Assembly (NCBI GenBank): GCA_029339505.1
Contig: JAQISU010000166.1
Coordinates: 5,881,001 to 5,945,000 of the forward strand
Direction: 5' to 3'
Length of the DNA stretch: 64,000 nt
Origin: Unio delphinus
Lineage: Eukaryota; Mollusca; Bivalvia; Unionida; Unionidae
Shown here: positions 1 to 10,094 of the stretch, piece after piece
Numbering within the stretch: the stretch's first letter is position 1
How the letters are laid out: each line of letters begins with the position of its first letter
Position numbers and translations under genes: made by a program
Notes under the pieces: generated by a model
The model's database searches: none
The model's input: the letters and a program-made list of their open reading frames with translations, nothing else
Told to the model about the DNA's origin: nothing

Positions 1-1364
1 TCGCTAGCACCTCTTCTTGTAGATCAATTAGATTATTGGACTGATCTGTGAGTTTGAAATTAATTCTGGTTAATGAATCATTATGACACCGCATATAGAC
101 TGGATTAACCGGAGACTCAATTATTAAAAATCCTGGAGGGGTTATTGGTACAAACGAATAAAGAATATATCCTTGCTGAGCTTGATTTTATCGTTCGAGA
201 TTAATTTGATAGCTTCCTTCGATAACATCGCATACTAAATTGAGCGCAATCACTGAGGATATATTGACGTTGAACGGAGCGATATGTCTGCCGCCACCAT
301 CTGGATCATTATTATGTTTGAGGATTTTTATTTCCGGTGATGCTGTTTTCTTCCATGCATCATGAATTATTTTAAAACCAACATCGATGGTGTCACTGAG
401 AAGTTTTTTTAGTTCTGGTACGTTATATCCTGGTAGTTTAAATGTTGGAATATCTTTAACGGGAAAATTATATTTTTCTGCAAATCTTGTTCTCGATAGG
501 GGATTATCGTCATCTAATATATCCTGAATAATTTTCAAATTAAATGTTTCCATATCGTCGATAATTTTGTTGCATGTTTTTACGACGCTGATAAATTCAT
601 CTCGGGTGAGAGAGCCGGATTTAAGAGATATTAACAACAGCGATAAATCATTATTCATTGCTGTGAAATTTTTAATGATTTCAGGTTCGTTAACAAAATG
701 ATGTCCCTCTATTCTCTCCCCTGGCTTCTCTCTTCCAGTTGATTGGTATTCGAAACCAAAGAAATCTATAGTGAATTGGTGATCTTTATAACTTTTTATT
801 GGATTATCAGGTGCTATCACGTTGGTGATATAATCAGTTTTTTTGTGGTTCTGGTAAATCAACGGTTTTCCCACCTGGTGGTAATTCAGGCCATCCTAGT
901 ACGGTTCTAATAGAACTCTGATAGATATCTACGACATATCCTTCTGTGCTTATTTCAATTGCGGATGATAGCGTCGGCTCATGAACCGTTATAGCGATTT
1001 TTGAGTCAGTAATCGATTTTATTCTACGCGCGAATTCATTATTGATTTGTTCGATTTGGTATGACCCTGTTGGTATGGAAACAACGTTCCAGTCTGGGGT
1101 ACCGTCGTCTTTATTCTTATACGAGAACACCAGTGAATTATTGGGTTGTTGACCACCAAATGATTTTGATCTAATGTTAGGCCAGCTGTGATACACTCGT
1201 AATTTTGCTAGCGCTATCTCCTTCACGGGGACTGGGCTAGGGAAATTCACACTGAATTCAGGATTCGTTGATGTTATTGATATCATGCTTGTTTGTACTG
1301 GGTTCGTGTTCTCCACTATTCGTTGAAGTAATTCCTGTGGTGTTGTCATTGTTATTATACTCAT
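1..1364 (-). pseudogene. Penton-like minor capsid protein, E1 copy, broken
   Basis: This is the C-terminal and N-terminal parts of one structural gene, homologous to 48149-49499 in E3. The N-terminal part (834-1364) contains the block VYHSWPNIRSKSFGG and a GSYQIEQIN block. The C-terminal part (1-874) contains HIAPFNVNISS and APTAPPGFLII. Proteins of this kind sit beside the protease in invertebrate Polintons and probably form the capsid vertex. That role is inferred from position and resemblance, not from a catalytic motif. The two parts are in different frames (break near 834-874). A TAA at 188-190 replaces a serine codon seen in E2 and E3, and the same frame continues to position 1. The true C terminus lies outside the window. 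Confidence 0.65.
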
Positions 1365-1581
1365 GATTTATTTCTAATTTTGATATCGCGGAATCATAAA
1401 TACTGACCATCACTGAGAACTCACTCTCTGATATGGTTGAGGTTATTGAGATCATTCTGGTTTTCGGGTTCGTGTTTTCTAATTCCATCGGTGTTGTCAT
1501 TGTTATTATATTCATGTTGTCGCTCTAATTTTGATATCGCGGAATCATAAATACTGACCATTGCTGAGAACTCACTATCTG
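1280..1581 (-). repeat. 151-bp tandem duplication at the penton/membrane gene junction
   Basis: Two neighbouring copies with a 151-bp period each contain the start of the penton-like gene and the end of the upstream membrane-protein gene. The start codons lie at 1364 and 1515. The duplication creates an extra chimeric 85-codon reading frame (1258-1515). The same duplication occurs in E3 at about 49415-49716. It therefore predates the split of the two copies. Confidence 0.8.
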
Positions 1582-1966
1582 ATATAATTGTATTATCGAG
1601 TGACGACGATATCATCGAGGATAATTGCGAGTATGCGGTTGATACAGCATGAAATTGAATTAAGTAATCTTGCAGTTTGCGTTGGCCGCATGATGATATC
1701 TTTTTTGTTATCCCGGTTGATATACCCGCGATTGTAGCCGCCGCAGAAATGCAAATTGGAACTACGACCGGGGCAATCATTGTAACCGATGCAAGTATTA
1801 TTCCGGCGCCAGTGAGAACGCCTGACACCGAGTACATAGTAACATCAATTACGGTGATTCTTCGTCGGTATTTTTTTTATTTTTATTTGATACTCCTCAG
1901 CGAACGCTTTGAGTCTAGTTTGAAATTCTCTGACCTGATTATAGCGATATTGCGATGATGAAATCA
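1421..1966 (-). pseudogene. Coiled-coil double-membrane-span protein, E1 copy
   Basis: Homologue of the intact 174-residue E3 protein at 49556-50080. The readable part (1421-1837) holds two hydrophobic segments rich in Gly, Ala, Val and Ile, followed by a Ser-rich helical region and a polar Asn/Asp tail. The N-terminal charged helix is in another frame because a T run near 1870 is one base longer than in E3, and the ATG seen in E3 is not preserved. Similar proteins (charged helix, membrane hairpin, long helix) recur beside penton genes in invertebrate Polintons. Their function is unknown to me; virion membrane activity is only a guess. Confidence 0.6.
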
Positions 1967-2017
1967 TTTTTATTTTAAAAACGCTAGCGTTTTCAATTAC
2001 GATTTCAATTGAAACCG

Positions 2018-2850
2018 TTATTTACTTAAATCCGCTACGAATTCCACATACCACGTTGTTGAAACCCTAACTAATTTTTTATCAGTAGATGTTATTGTGA
2101 ACTTTTCAGTTGTATCCTTGTCGATGATCGTTGAAATTGTATTGTTGACCCAGATGAACTCGACGATGAAATATTAAATTGAGTCGTTGTCACTAGTGTT
2201 AATCGATATATACCCTTGACGGTTGCAGTGATATCTAATTTGTTGTTTGTAGGTGTCCACGCAAATGATCCGTGTTGGATCGTGTATACTACGTTGTTGG
2301 TTTTCTCATGAGGAATTTTTGCTTTTTCAATGATTGTTATCATCCTCGAAAAATCATTTTTGATGGCTTCGATGAAGGTTTTCGTCTCATCGATGAATTT
2401 TTTGATATCAGGGAGTTTTATGTCGAGTTTATCGAATGTAGTTCCAAGAAATTTATCAATGATATTTCTACGAAAAATTGAAAACTGTTTTCCGTGTTCT
2501 TCAATTTTAGATTGAAGTGTTGTTAGTTCCAACAGAGAATTTTCCAACTCATTGTTGAAAGTTTCTATTCTATCTGTAATAGTCGAAACGAGTACACCCG
2601 GTTAGAGTTTGCCCTGATTGGAAAATAACACGATAGTATTCTTGATTGCGTTTCGTTGTTTAACTAAAATATCATCCAACGACACATCACTAGTTTTCAA
2701 TTTACCCTGTTTGTCTTGAAATACAACTATTTCATTCGGGTCAACACTTGTTAAATTTAACGTCTCAGCTATTTCATCTTTAATTTTTTTATATCATCCG
2801 TCGCAGTGTCATCGGGTTTGGGTTTCAAAGATCTCCCCCAAATATCAATC
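2018..2850 (-). pseudogene. Fibre-like attachment protein, E1 copy, broken
   Basis: The N-terminal part (about 2560-2850, starting MIDIWGRSLKPKPDD) is shared with E3. A helical stalk (2300-2547) follows, then a beta-rich end with the block NNVVYTIQHGSFAW. An N-terminal anchor, a stalk and a distal beta domain suggest a trimeric fibre or host-attachment protein. This is an inference from layout. Breaks are a frameshift near 2790, a TAA near 2604 and a frameshift near 2150. The reading frame resumes to a stop at 2018. The start codon overlaps the protease stop as ATGA. The stalk is much shorter than in E3. Confidence 0.55.
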
Positions 2851-3394
2851 ATGTTATTGTAAAACTCTTTCTCTCTCTAAAATCGTTTTGACGACTCCTT
2901 CGATGCCAGCGATTACTAGTGTATTCATTTACGACAATATGAGGTGGTTTCCCCCTTGGGTTACCCAACGAGTTAGAAATAGCGTTAAGGACATTTAATA
3001 CTTCGCTGCCACATATTGGTGGGTCAATCATCGTTTGTGTTGGTAGCGTAGAATACCAAGTCTTCATTGGAAAAGTTTTTATATAACGCATAAACTCTTT
3101 TGGTGGGGCTAATCCATATGAATCAAAATAGACAATCCCACGTGGATCAATAGCGTATGCAACCCAGTGAGTTCCGGGTCCGGTGCTGTTATCTAAATTA
3201 ATGACTCCGGTTTCAACGCTGTTTGGTTGATGTGGTAATTGATTTTTCATAAAAACACCTCTAAAATTTTTAATCGCCAGTTTTTTAGCAGCATCGAGTA
3301 AATCAAAATTGGACATTGGAGTCAAAGACTCTTCAATCAAAGACTCTCCAACTAATAAACCGGTCCTAGTGTCAGGCCTTTTCCGCTGTACCAT
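2849..3394 (-). CDS. PRO: Adenain-type cysteine protease (Polinton PRO), E1 copy
   Basis: An Ulp1/adenovirus-type maturation protease that cleaves capsid precursors inside the particle. The triad is visible in the expected order: His in GPGTHWVAYAID, Asp in YFDSYGLAPP and Cys in DPPICGSEVL. The frame is open for 181 codons, the best preserved of the three copies. The start may be the internal ATG at 3316 (MSNFDLL), which is conserved in E2 and E3, because residues upstream are variable. It lies between the hydrophobic protein and the fibre gene, and its TGA overlaps the fibre ATG. The usual second Cys after the catalytic CG is absent in all copies. Confidence 0.88.
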   Translation of the reverse strand: MVQRKRPDTRTGLLVGESLIEESLTPMSNFDLLDAAKKLAIKNFRGVFMKNQLPHQPNSVETGVINLDNSTGPGTHWVAYAIDPRGIVYFDSYGLAPPKEFMRYIKTFPMKTWYSTLPTQTMIDPPICGSEVLNVLNAISNSLGNPRGKPPHIVVNEYTSNRWHRRSRQNDFRERKSFTIT

Positions 3395-3416
3395 GAATAC
3401 GGGGTTCCTGGTAGTC

Positions 3417-3812
3417 TTAGACCCTTTCCCTTTTTTTATATCCTTGTCCAGTTGCCTTCTTTAGTGCCATTCCTGCTGCAGTACTAACGGCTCCTAACGC
3501 TGACGCTTTAGCCACCGCTGGGGCTGCTGCTGCAATCAAGGCCGGAATTGCAGCTAAAAATGGAAATATACCGCCTGTTTTCATCATATGTTTGATAGCA
3601 GCCGCAAAAAGAGTAATCTGAACACCTTTTTTTGCTACTAGTGCATCATTGAAATGTTTTATTTGACGAGTTGTTAACGACAATTTATTTGCACCACTGG
3701 TCATTTGATTAGGTTTCAACGTGATTGTGGTTCCACATTGCTTAGCTGATTTGGATTGTAATTTTTTTAATTGACCAGGTGTCAACGATACATTGATATT
3801 ACTATACGACAT
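3417..3812 (-). CDS. Small hydrophobic LTxxQ protein (pX-like), E1 copy
   Basis: A 131-residue protein. The N-terminal half has two repeats of the pattern LTxxQ...GxxITL (SLTPGQLKKLQ and LSLTTRQIKHF). An Ala-rich membrane-spanning segment (about residues 85-115) and a Lys/Gly-rich tail follow. Small proteins with this layout are common in Polintons and adintoviruses next to the protease and capsid genes and are taken to be minor virion components. The exact role is unknown. The C terminus differs from E2, where the same frame runs on into the protease, so the end may be frameshifted. It starts about 60 bp from the capsid gene end. Confidence 0.7.
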   Translation of the reverse strand: MSYSNINVSLTPGQLKKLQSKSAKQCGTTITLKPNQMTSGANKLSLTTRQIKHFNDALVAKKGVQITLFAAAIKHMMKTGGIFPFLAAIPALIAAAAPAVAKASALGAVSTAAGMALKKATGQGYKKRERV

Positions 3813-3871
3813 TATACATAAACGATTGATTCTAAATCGTTTACGATTTCAATGAAAAATTCATAGAATTT

Positions 3872-5286
3872 TCAAAGATTTTCCACTGGCGCATCTACCA
3901 CTCTCATTCTTCCTCCAACACCTTCGAGTAGCATTGATTTGTCGCTGAGAATGACAGCAACTGCTCTACAATTATCAATAGCACCACGAAGCACATTAGC
4001 TCTAAAGTGTATATCAACGACAGACTGTCTTGTTAAATCAAGATGTTCCAGTGAAAAGTAATAGATCGGATATAGATTTTTAAAATCCAACTGTGATATT
4101 TGTAGACCAGTATCGACATTTTGATTACGCGCCATAAATGACAACAACCTATGATACACGCGTGCAATATGATTCTGACCGTAATCAAGTTGTACATCCT
4201 CGGATGGTTCCTGCTGGCCGTTTATTCTCAGTGAGACGTCTTTAACACCTAATTGATCAAATATCATATGGCTGGAGAGTTGATTGCCAACTCGTGTTAT
4301 CTTGTAACGCAATAAATATATGACGTGGCGCAGCAACACCTTGTTTTGATGCTAGGTTCCACGTGAATAACCCGTTCAGATTTGATTGTTTAACATCTGT
4401 ACTTACCGTTAGCCAACTTAGTAACCATTTTCCTCCATGGTCCATAAATGATAGTAATCGTTCTTCTGCGGTAATTGATGGAGTCAACACTGGCATCCAT
4501 AATGATAGTTTTGTTAAAATGACTTTACCGGCATCATCATTTACATGATCTGCAGCTGGGTTTGCTGGAATCCTCCAAATTGCGTCATTATCATCACTCT
4601 TTCGCACCAGTGCTACTGTATGCTTCGCTCCATAAATAACTTTTCTGACGTTTCTACAGAATCCAAATATGTGATGCAGTGGAATCGCGCATGAAAATGA
4701 TTTACGCCCCCTCCCCAACATTAATATACGTGTTGCAGCTCCTAGATTGAAATTATCATCGTTGTTTATAATCATATCCTCGACATCAGCATCACTATTA
4801 TCACGTTTTTTTTGGTCGTCTTACAACAAATGGATTTCCTCCAGCGGTATTTTTAACATCCTTTGCAAACATCATAGAAGGTCTTGCTGATCTTGTATAA
4901 TCATCGGAATATCTCGCTAACCCGATTATTGTTGTAGCCACATCAACATCGCGATCTATCGACTCAATTTCTTTTCCATCAATGAGATATCTAGCACTCT
5001 CAAATAGCGCCATGATACCATTATTGACAAACCCGACTTGAGTACCAGCTGGATACGGTGCTGGTACAGCAGGAGTATCAGCAGCTGTTACAAGTTCTCC
5101 TTCTACTTCGATAAATGCTTCACAGGGCAAAAAGTATTTACTGGTATCATGGACTTGAAGTTCAATTCTTGATCGACTATTTGAGTCTATGGCATGATAG
5201 GCGTAATATTGATAATCGCGTACAGAATCATCCTTGCGAACTGGGGCGTCTATATCAAACGCTGGATCAGGTGACCTTTTGAACAT
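3872..5286 (-). pseudogene. MCP: Major capsid protein (double jelly-roll), E1 copy, broken
   Basis: Hexon-like coat protein of about 470 residues, collinear with E3 52557-53968. N-terminal landmarks are RDYQYYAYHAI and NNGIMALFESARYLIDGK, central landmarks are CAIPLHHIFGFCRN and VIYGAKHTVALV, and C-terminal landmarks are IARVYHRLLSFM and YPIYYFSLEHLDL. The assignment rests on length, position and resemblance to invertebrate Polinton capsid proteins. Three reading frames (4801-5286, 4257-4775, 3872-4339) must be crossed, which means two frameshifts: one in a T run near 4805 and one near 4300. Confidence 0.8.
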
Positions 5287-5337
5287 TTTATTCTATTTAT
5301 CAGAGTCAAAATCGTGAAATCGTAAACGAGTTTCCAT

Positions 5338-5769
5338 TCATCGTCGTAGTTTTTTAAAGCCACTTCCCGCTATCATATTTGCAATATTGCTTTGGTCAGA
5401 GGTTGAAGTCAATTGCGCTAATTTTTCATCTACTGAGTTATTTATAATTTTACTAACACTTGCAGGCATTTCCGCTGTAGACGGTAACGGTTTCTTTTTT
5501 CGTCTCACTAATGATGTTATTTTATTCTTCGCAGCTGAAAACGCTTTTCCGGCGAGATCTCCAACAGCACCAATACCCTTATCACGAATAACATCAATGG
5601 CTTTCATTCCTAGTTGTTTAGCTAACGGCATCACTTTTGGAGCCATTCTCGCAAATAACCCTGCAATGGTATCACCGAGACCATCTCCGTAGTATGCTCT
5701 ATAAACTGGAAACCGTGAATTAACTACATAGACGGGGGTTGGTTTATCATGGTTGTAGTATATAATCAT
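5338..5769 (-). CDS. Protein VI-like core protein, E1 copy
   Basis: An intact 143-residue protein. It has an N-terminal block VYVVNSRFPVYRAYYGDGLG, a predicted amphipathic helix with GLFARMAPKVMPLAKQLG, a basic middle region and the C-terminal block MIAGSGFKKLRR. The IAGSG sequence fits the adenain cleavage rule (Ile/Leu/Met-X-Gly-X before Gly), which would release a short basic peptide. Amphipathic helix, cleavage site and basic tail together recall adenovirus proteins VI and X. That comparison is an inference. It lies directly upstream of the capsid gene in the transcription direction. Confidence 0.65.
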   Translation of the reverse strand: MIIYYNHDKPTPVYVVNSRFPVYRAYYGDGLGDTIAGLFARMAPKVMPLAKQLGMKAIDVIRDKGIGAVGDLAGKAFSAAKNKITSLVRRKKKPLPSTAEMPASVSKIINNSVDEKLAQLTSTSDQSNIANMIAGSGFKKLRR

Positions 5770-5803
5770 CTTGTTATAAAACTAGTAGTTTTTTAATTAG
5801 TGA

Positions 5804-6801
5804 TCAATCGCTGTAATAACCATGGGCATCTTTGTGATTTTCAACTAATTCAGCAATGAGTTCTCGATATACATTAATGTCCATGATACCACCGGCAAAT
5901 AATCGTCTACAGATATCAGCTGCCTCATTAATTATTTCCGGTGAGTTGTTTCCGGCTCGTTTCCCTCCGATGAGAACTTCCAGCCGTGATATATCACTGA
6001 GAATGTTACCAGGACAAGTAACGCTAGTGTTTTCAACTATGCCGCCGCCTAAATATCCATCTCCAGTTGACTCCTCTTTACCAAAAAATTCAGTTGGATA
6101 CTCTTTTACTCTACTCAATACTTCGTCTTTAAAACTCTCAAAATCATTGCGGTTACTGTCTGTGATTCTAAATCTACCACGGTTTGCCAGGTATACTTTC
6201 TTTTATCCAATTCTCGTCGTTTTTTATATACTCTTTATACACTTTGTTTACAGCTATTTCTCTTTTATTGAGTGAAAAATTCCGCACGACAAAGTTAATT
6301 AAATTGTTGTCATCTTTAAAATTTTTAATTATGCTGTATGCATAGTATGTAAATATATTTTGCGGTGAATACATTTTTTCTATAGTAACGTCTTCTTCTT
6401 CTTCTGGTTTTCTTGCAGTAGCACCTAGTTCTTCTAGTACTTGCTCTTTTTTTTGTTGTTGCCGTGAAGTAGTTACTATATCTACTGGAAGTGTTTCTAA
6501 AGACTTTTTTGTTTGTTCGATCTCTGCTGCATTTTTTTCAAGCACACCAAGAACAGGCACTTCTCGTCGCTTGCCTTCCTCAGGAATATCTCCAAATATT
6601 GCTCGTTCAGTTGCTGTTTTCACATCTTTTGGTCGCCTTAGTTACCGGGGCGAACAGTTGTTCACTTGACACAGAAAAGTCAGTCTGCGCTTGTTGTCGT
6701 TGTTGAAGTTTCTCGCGAAGTCTGTCTCGAACCGGTATAAACTTTTTAATTGCTGCTAGCCGCTCTCGAGCTAATTTAGTTGTAAGCGATTCACCTACCA
6801 T
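5804..6801 (-). pseudogene. Conserved Polinton structural protein of unknown role, E1 copy
   Basis: Homologue of the intact 289-residue E3 protein at 54519-55388. The N-terminal part (6607-6801) starts MVGESLTTKLARERL and continues as a Gln-rich helix. The middle (6174-6623) is charged. The C-terminal part (5804-6118) contains CPGNILSDISRLEVLIGGKR and INEAADICRR. Frames are broken near 6615 and near 6130. The strongly conserved C terminus and variable middle suggest a structural or scaffolding protein. I do not recognise a named family. Confidence 0.6.
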
Positions 6802-6866
6802 ATAGTGTTTGTGAACTGAGTTTTCAAATGTGAAACTATCACAATTAAAAGCTGAGTTATTAAATA

Positions 6867-7145
6867 ATGTACCATCAAGCTAACGTATCCATCTCCGACA
6901 AGGTTAAACTGTACCACGCTATCCGCGAGTGTTTCAGAAATAACATCGCTGGGGGTTTCAGAATTGTAATATCTGAGAACGGCGATGAACGATTTTTGTT
7001 AACGACGCGGCAACACCAACAACTACGTGAAAATGGAGGCGTCGCAGTGATTACTTGCTACCACAACCAGATCATCCAGTACTCACATAACTGCATGAGC
7101 AGGCCCAAACTGCTGAGTATCCTTTCAGGAGAAAATCCCACGTGA
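6867..7145 (+). CDS. Orphan plus-strand ORF, possible LTxxQ-family protein, E1 only
   Basis: An uninterrupted 92-residue frame, on the opposite strand to its neighbours, in the intergenic slot that holds no homologue in E3. It contains FRIVISENGD and FLLTTRQHQQLREN followed by GVAVIT. This spacing resembles the two-repeat N-terminal half of the small hydrophobic protein (LSLTTRQ..., GVQIT). It lacks the membrane segment. The frame ends inside an inverted repeat shared with the convergent gene at 7223. Whether it is expressed is not known. Confidence 0.5.
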   Translation: MYHQANVSISDKVKLYHAIRECFRNNIAGGFRIVISENGDERFLLTTRQHQQLRENGGVAVITCYHNQIIQYSHNCMSRPKLLSILSGENPT

Positions 7146-7222
7146 GTGTTACAAAAAACGCTAAAAAAAATAAATTTTTTAAATTATTTACTGAAAGCCT
7201 TTTTTTAGTAACGCTCACGTGG
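7138..7222. terminator. Inverted repeat between convergent genes in E1
   Basis: Fifteen-base arms at 7138-7152 (CCACGTGAGTGTTAC) and 7208-7222 match with one mismatch and flank an AT-rich loop. The arms cover the stop codons of the genes converging from both sides. Position suggests a bidirectional 3'-end or insulating hairpin. E3 has an unrelated inverted repeat in the equivalent gap. Confidence 0.45.
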
Positions 7223-7579
7223 TTAAAATACTGGTTTTTCCTCGTTTAATATTTTTCTAAGATCACGAACTTTAGAACTAATTTCAGCTCGTTTTTGATA
7301 CTCTTGGCCGAGCTTTTGACGTATTGCTTCAACGGTGCTAAATAGCGTTATAAATACATCAATATCGTTACCGTACAAACAAGCATATATGGACTTTTGA
7401 ATTCCTTTTACGAGTCTGTACATCTTAGGTAAAACATAACGACCCTTACTAGACTGATACTCAATGTCTTCATATTCCGAGGCAATCCTGTCACAGTCGA
7501 GATCTTTAGATAATATTATCCCTCTATTTTTTAAAATTAAAATTTCAGCAATTATAGAATTTACATCTTTGATATCCAT
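7223..7579 (-). CDS. Conserved Polinton protein of unknown function, E1 copy
   Basis: An intact 118-residue, mostly helical charged protein starting MDIKDVNSIIAEIL. It is homologous along its whole length to the E3 protein at 55731-56087; shared blocks are DIEYQSSKGRYVLPK against DIEYGVSTNKYMLPK and a C-terminal VRDLRKIL. No catalytic motif is visible. In E3 the next gene (HNH endonuclease) abuts it directly; in E1 the two are parted by the 1.6-kb insertion. Confidence 0.65.
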   Translation of the reverse strand: MDIKDVNSIIAEILILKNRGIILSKDLDCDRIASEYEDIEYQSSKGRYVLPKMYRLVKGIQKSIYACLYGNDIDVFITLFSTVEAIRQKLGQEYQKRAEISSKVRDLRKILNEEKPVF

Positions 7580-7599
7580 TATTTATATTTTTATATAAA

Positions 7600-9225
7600 T
7601 ATAATATATTTACCTCTAATTATTAAAAAAAAATGCAAAATAAATGGTATAAATTATGAGCGGTTATTCATTCATGAGTCCCTTATTCAGGCCTTTGTGT
7701 CTTTGTTAGGGTCTTTTCTTTTGGCTATCCAATCCAGATGCCCGTTCTTTGGCTATCCATTTCGGATGCTCTTTTCTTTTGGCTATCCATTTCGGATGCC
7801 CCTTTGTGACCCTAACACCGTTTCTATTAGCCGGTAGCCCATTCTGTGCTACCCTGTGGGGTTCCTCATGTGAATGTAGAGCTTTTTGCATCAATTTATA
7901 CCATTTATTTTACACCCAATTTTACTTTGACACAAACACATAATCTCCGGCGAGGGGTTTAACTCAGCAAACACTGAATTAGATCTCTCAGAAGGTATAT
8001 GTTTGATTGGATGTTATTGTGGCGTGGGCGTGGTAAACCAAATCAACATGGCAACCCATGAATTTAAAAAAAAACACCAACCCACGCTACCGAGAATGCG
8101 ATAGCATGAGTTACAATGTTGGTTTGGCTGAGAGGGACCGCCCCTCTCCCCCAATTAATAGAAAAACATCTTCCGTTTCGCCATCAAATAATGTATCTGC
8201 TATGGGGACCGAACACGTAGTAGTTGATAGATCTGTGTTTACAAGACAAACACGCTACCATTACACCACCGAACTGTCATACAGAATAGAGATTTTTTAA
8301 TATATATATCTTCTGATTATACTTAACAATAAGAGATTTTTAAAATAGACAATTTGTATTCATCGTATTTAGGAAATAAAATACTAAGTACACAAAACGA
8401 ATAATAATTTAACTGTTGTTTAAAATATAATGTAAATATCAGTCACGCATGCCTGCGTCAGTGAATGATCATACAGGGTGGGAAACAATTTATATATACT
8501 TAATTAAGGGTGGTATATTTCCTTGAATTACTTATTAATGCTGCAACATTTGAATGAGAAATATTTTAAATAAAACAATAATACAGTTGTTAAATAACAG
8601 CGTATATTTACCTGTTCTAATTCTCTAGACAAAATGCATTATCGATTAAATCACAAAGAGCTGTATACAGAGGAATGTTAACCAAGCCAACATACTTCAA
8701 TGAATGGGAAACACTGTTCCGGCTGAGCGCATAGGTATTGCGCTGGATTATAAAGAACGTTATGCTTATGAAAAGCTTGTGAACCATGGAATTATGGGTA
8801 AAGTACAAATAAATGCGACTTCTTGAACTGTTAATTTATGTGACAGTATAAATATATAGGAACTTTGATGCCTGGATGGTTATGTGGCCACTGAAATAGT
8901 TCTTTATTTATTTATTAATTTTTTCTTGAAGAGCGCGTCTGTACTAAAAGTGTATTATAGATAGTCTAAATAAATACAACTGTTTAAATTGCAGTTTTAG
9001 CCAAGCGACAATAAAAGGTTTTAGAATTGATAGAAAAAATACAACCTCTACCGAAACTATGTTATACTTCCTTACAGTTACGTGTGCGGCGCGCCTAGTC
9101 AAGGTATACAGGTAAAATAGCAGACGGTACACATTCCTTTGACGTCATAATACAAGGGAACTTAGTAGGTAGAGTGTAAGTTGCGGCGGATTTATCCATA
9201 AGGAATTTATCTCCCTTGAATCTTT
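7600..9225. mobile_element. 1.6-kb insertion inside E1
   Basis: In E3 the flanking genes abut, whereas in E1 1.6 kb separates them, so this is inserted DNA. It starts with a MITE-like unit of about 280 bp (7637-7913) whose ends are inverted copies of AATAAATGGTATAAATT and whose inside holds several copies of GGCTATCCATTTCGGATGC. A tRNA-like stretch lies at 8203-8276. The rest (8300-9225) is AT-rich with no coding frame I can support. Exact borders and target duplication could not be fixed. Confidence 0.6.
8203..8276 (-). other. tRNA-Thr(UGU)-like SINE head
   Basis: On the minus strand a D-arm-like block (GGTGGTGTAATGGTAGCG) is followed by an anticodon loop CTTGTAA (anticodon TGT) and a B-box-like GTGTTCGGTCC. 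The T stem pairs poorly and no acceptor stem closes, so this is more likely a decayed tRNA-derived SINE than a working tRNA gene. Confidence 0.4.
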
Positions 9226-9723
9226 TCAGATGTATACGAATTTTATTTTATGACCATTTTTTTTAGACAGAGTTAATTTAGTAATTTTTTCTGCAACAAA
9301 TCGTATTGAAGACCTACAAATGTCAAAGTATCTACTAGCTTTATTTATTGATTGAAATATTTTCTCCTCTTTTGTTTCTAAATCAAACGATTTGACCCCC
9401 CTATGGCGTTTTGAGTGCCTACCAGCGTTGCCTTTTAAAAGGTTATCGCGCTGCGAGATAGATTGAAGATTCTCAAGACAATTATTAGTCTTCACGCCAT
9501 TTATGTGATCAATCACAAATCCGTCTTCGATTAATCCGTAAAATGCTTCATAGATGGCTCTGTGACAGAGATACTTCTTCCCCCCCCCCCCGGCTGTAAA
9601 CATCAAGTATCCCATATTATGTACCCATCCAACAGGCCTTTTTAGTCTGCAATTTCTAACAACACCATCACTGGAGGCTTCGTAATTAACAAGCACTGGA
9701 TGAGGTCTGAAATCTTGGCTCAT
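9226..9723 (-). CDS. HNH/NUMOD-type endonuclease, E1 copy
   Basis: A 165-residue intact frame. The N-terminal NUMOD4-like part has YEASSDGVVRNCRLKRPVG. The HNH_3 core has CHRAIYEAFYG followed by FVIDHINGVKTNNCLENLQ, giving the His and the IDHINGxxxNN signature. The C-terminal part (IFQSINKASRYFDICRSSIR) resembles a NUMOD1 DNA-binding helix. Proteins of this family nick or cut DNA and are often homing endonucleases. E3 has a homologue at the same place (56132-56626), so it behaves as a resident gene of this Polinton lineage. A G/C homopolymer near 9585 lengthens a Gly run. Confidence 0.8.
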   Translation of the reverse strand: MSQDFRPHPVLVNYEASSDGVVRNCRLKRPVGWVHNMGYLMFTAGGGGKKYLCHRAIYEAFYGLIEDGFVIDHINGVKTNNCLENLQSISQRDNLLKGNAGRHSKRHRGVKSFDLETKEEKIFQSINKASRYFDICRSSIRFVAEKITKLTLSKKNGHKIKFVYI

Positions 9724-9736
9724 TTGTATAATAATA

Positions 9737-10052
9737 CTACTTATCTAATTTATTATCTGCTTTAATTATAAACCTCTTGATATAATCTTGAGGGTTTTTT
9801 ATGATTTTGTCATCGTTAGGGTCAATGACTGCATTTTTTATTCGTTTGTCATAATAGCGTTTTAGTTCCCTGTATCGTTTACCCTCACAAGCAAGACACA
9901 ACTGCGATTTTCCCCTTCCCCAGCCCCACATCGAAGGCATGGGAGAGGACCGAAAGAACCGTTGCGAACGCTTTGTAAATGATATCCACAGAATTCGCTT
10001 CTGCATGATTTGTTACACGAGATCCAATCATTAGCCACTTGCAGTGATTCAT
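9737..10052 (-). pseudogene. Cys-rich zinc-binding protein, E1 copy, frameshifted
   Basis: Homologue of E3 56641-57003. The conserved start MNHCKWLMIGS is at 10052. The frame then shifts, so the first Cys cluster is lost, and resumes at GKSQLCLACEGKRYRELKRYYDKRI and a C-terminal QDYIKRFIIK block. It is divergent to the polymerase gene with about 40 bp between start codons. The role is unknown; a zinc-finger regulator or nucleic-acid-binding protein is plausible. Confidence 0.6.
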
Positions 10053-10094
10053 TATACTATATTTTTCTATTTAAATACTTGTTTTAATTATAAT

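Noticed and set aside
7706..7943. ORFs on both strands with repeated peptides
   Set aside because: They translate the short tandem repeats inside a MITE-like insertion.
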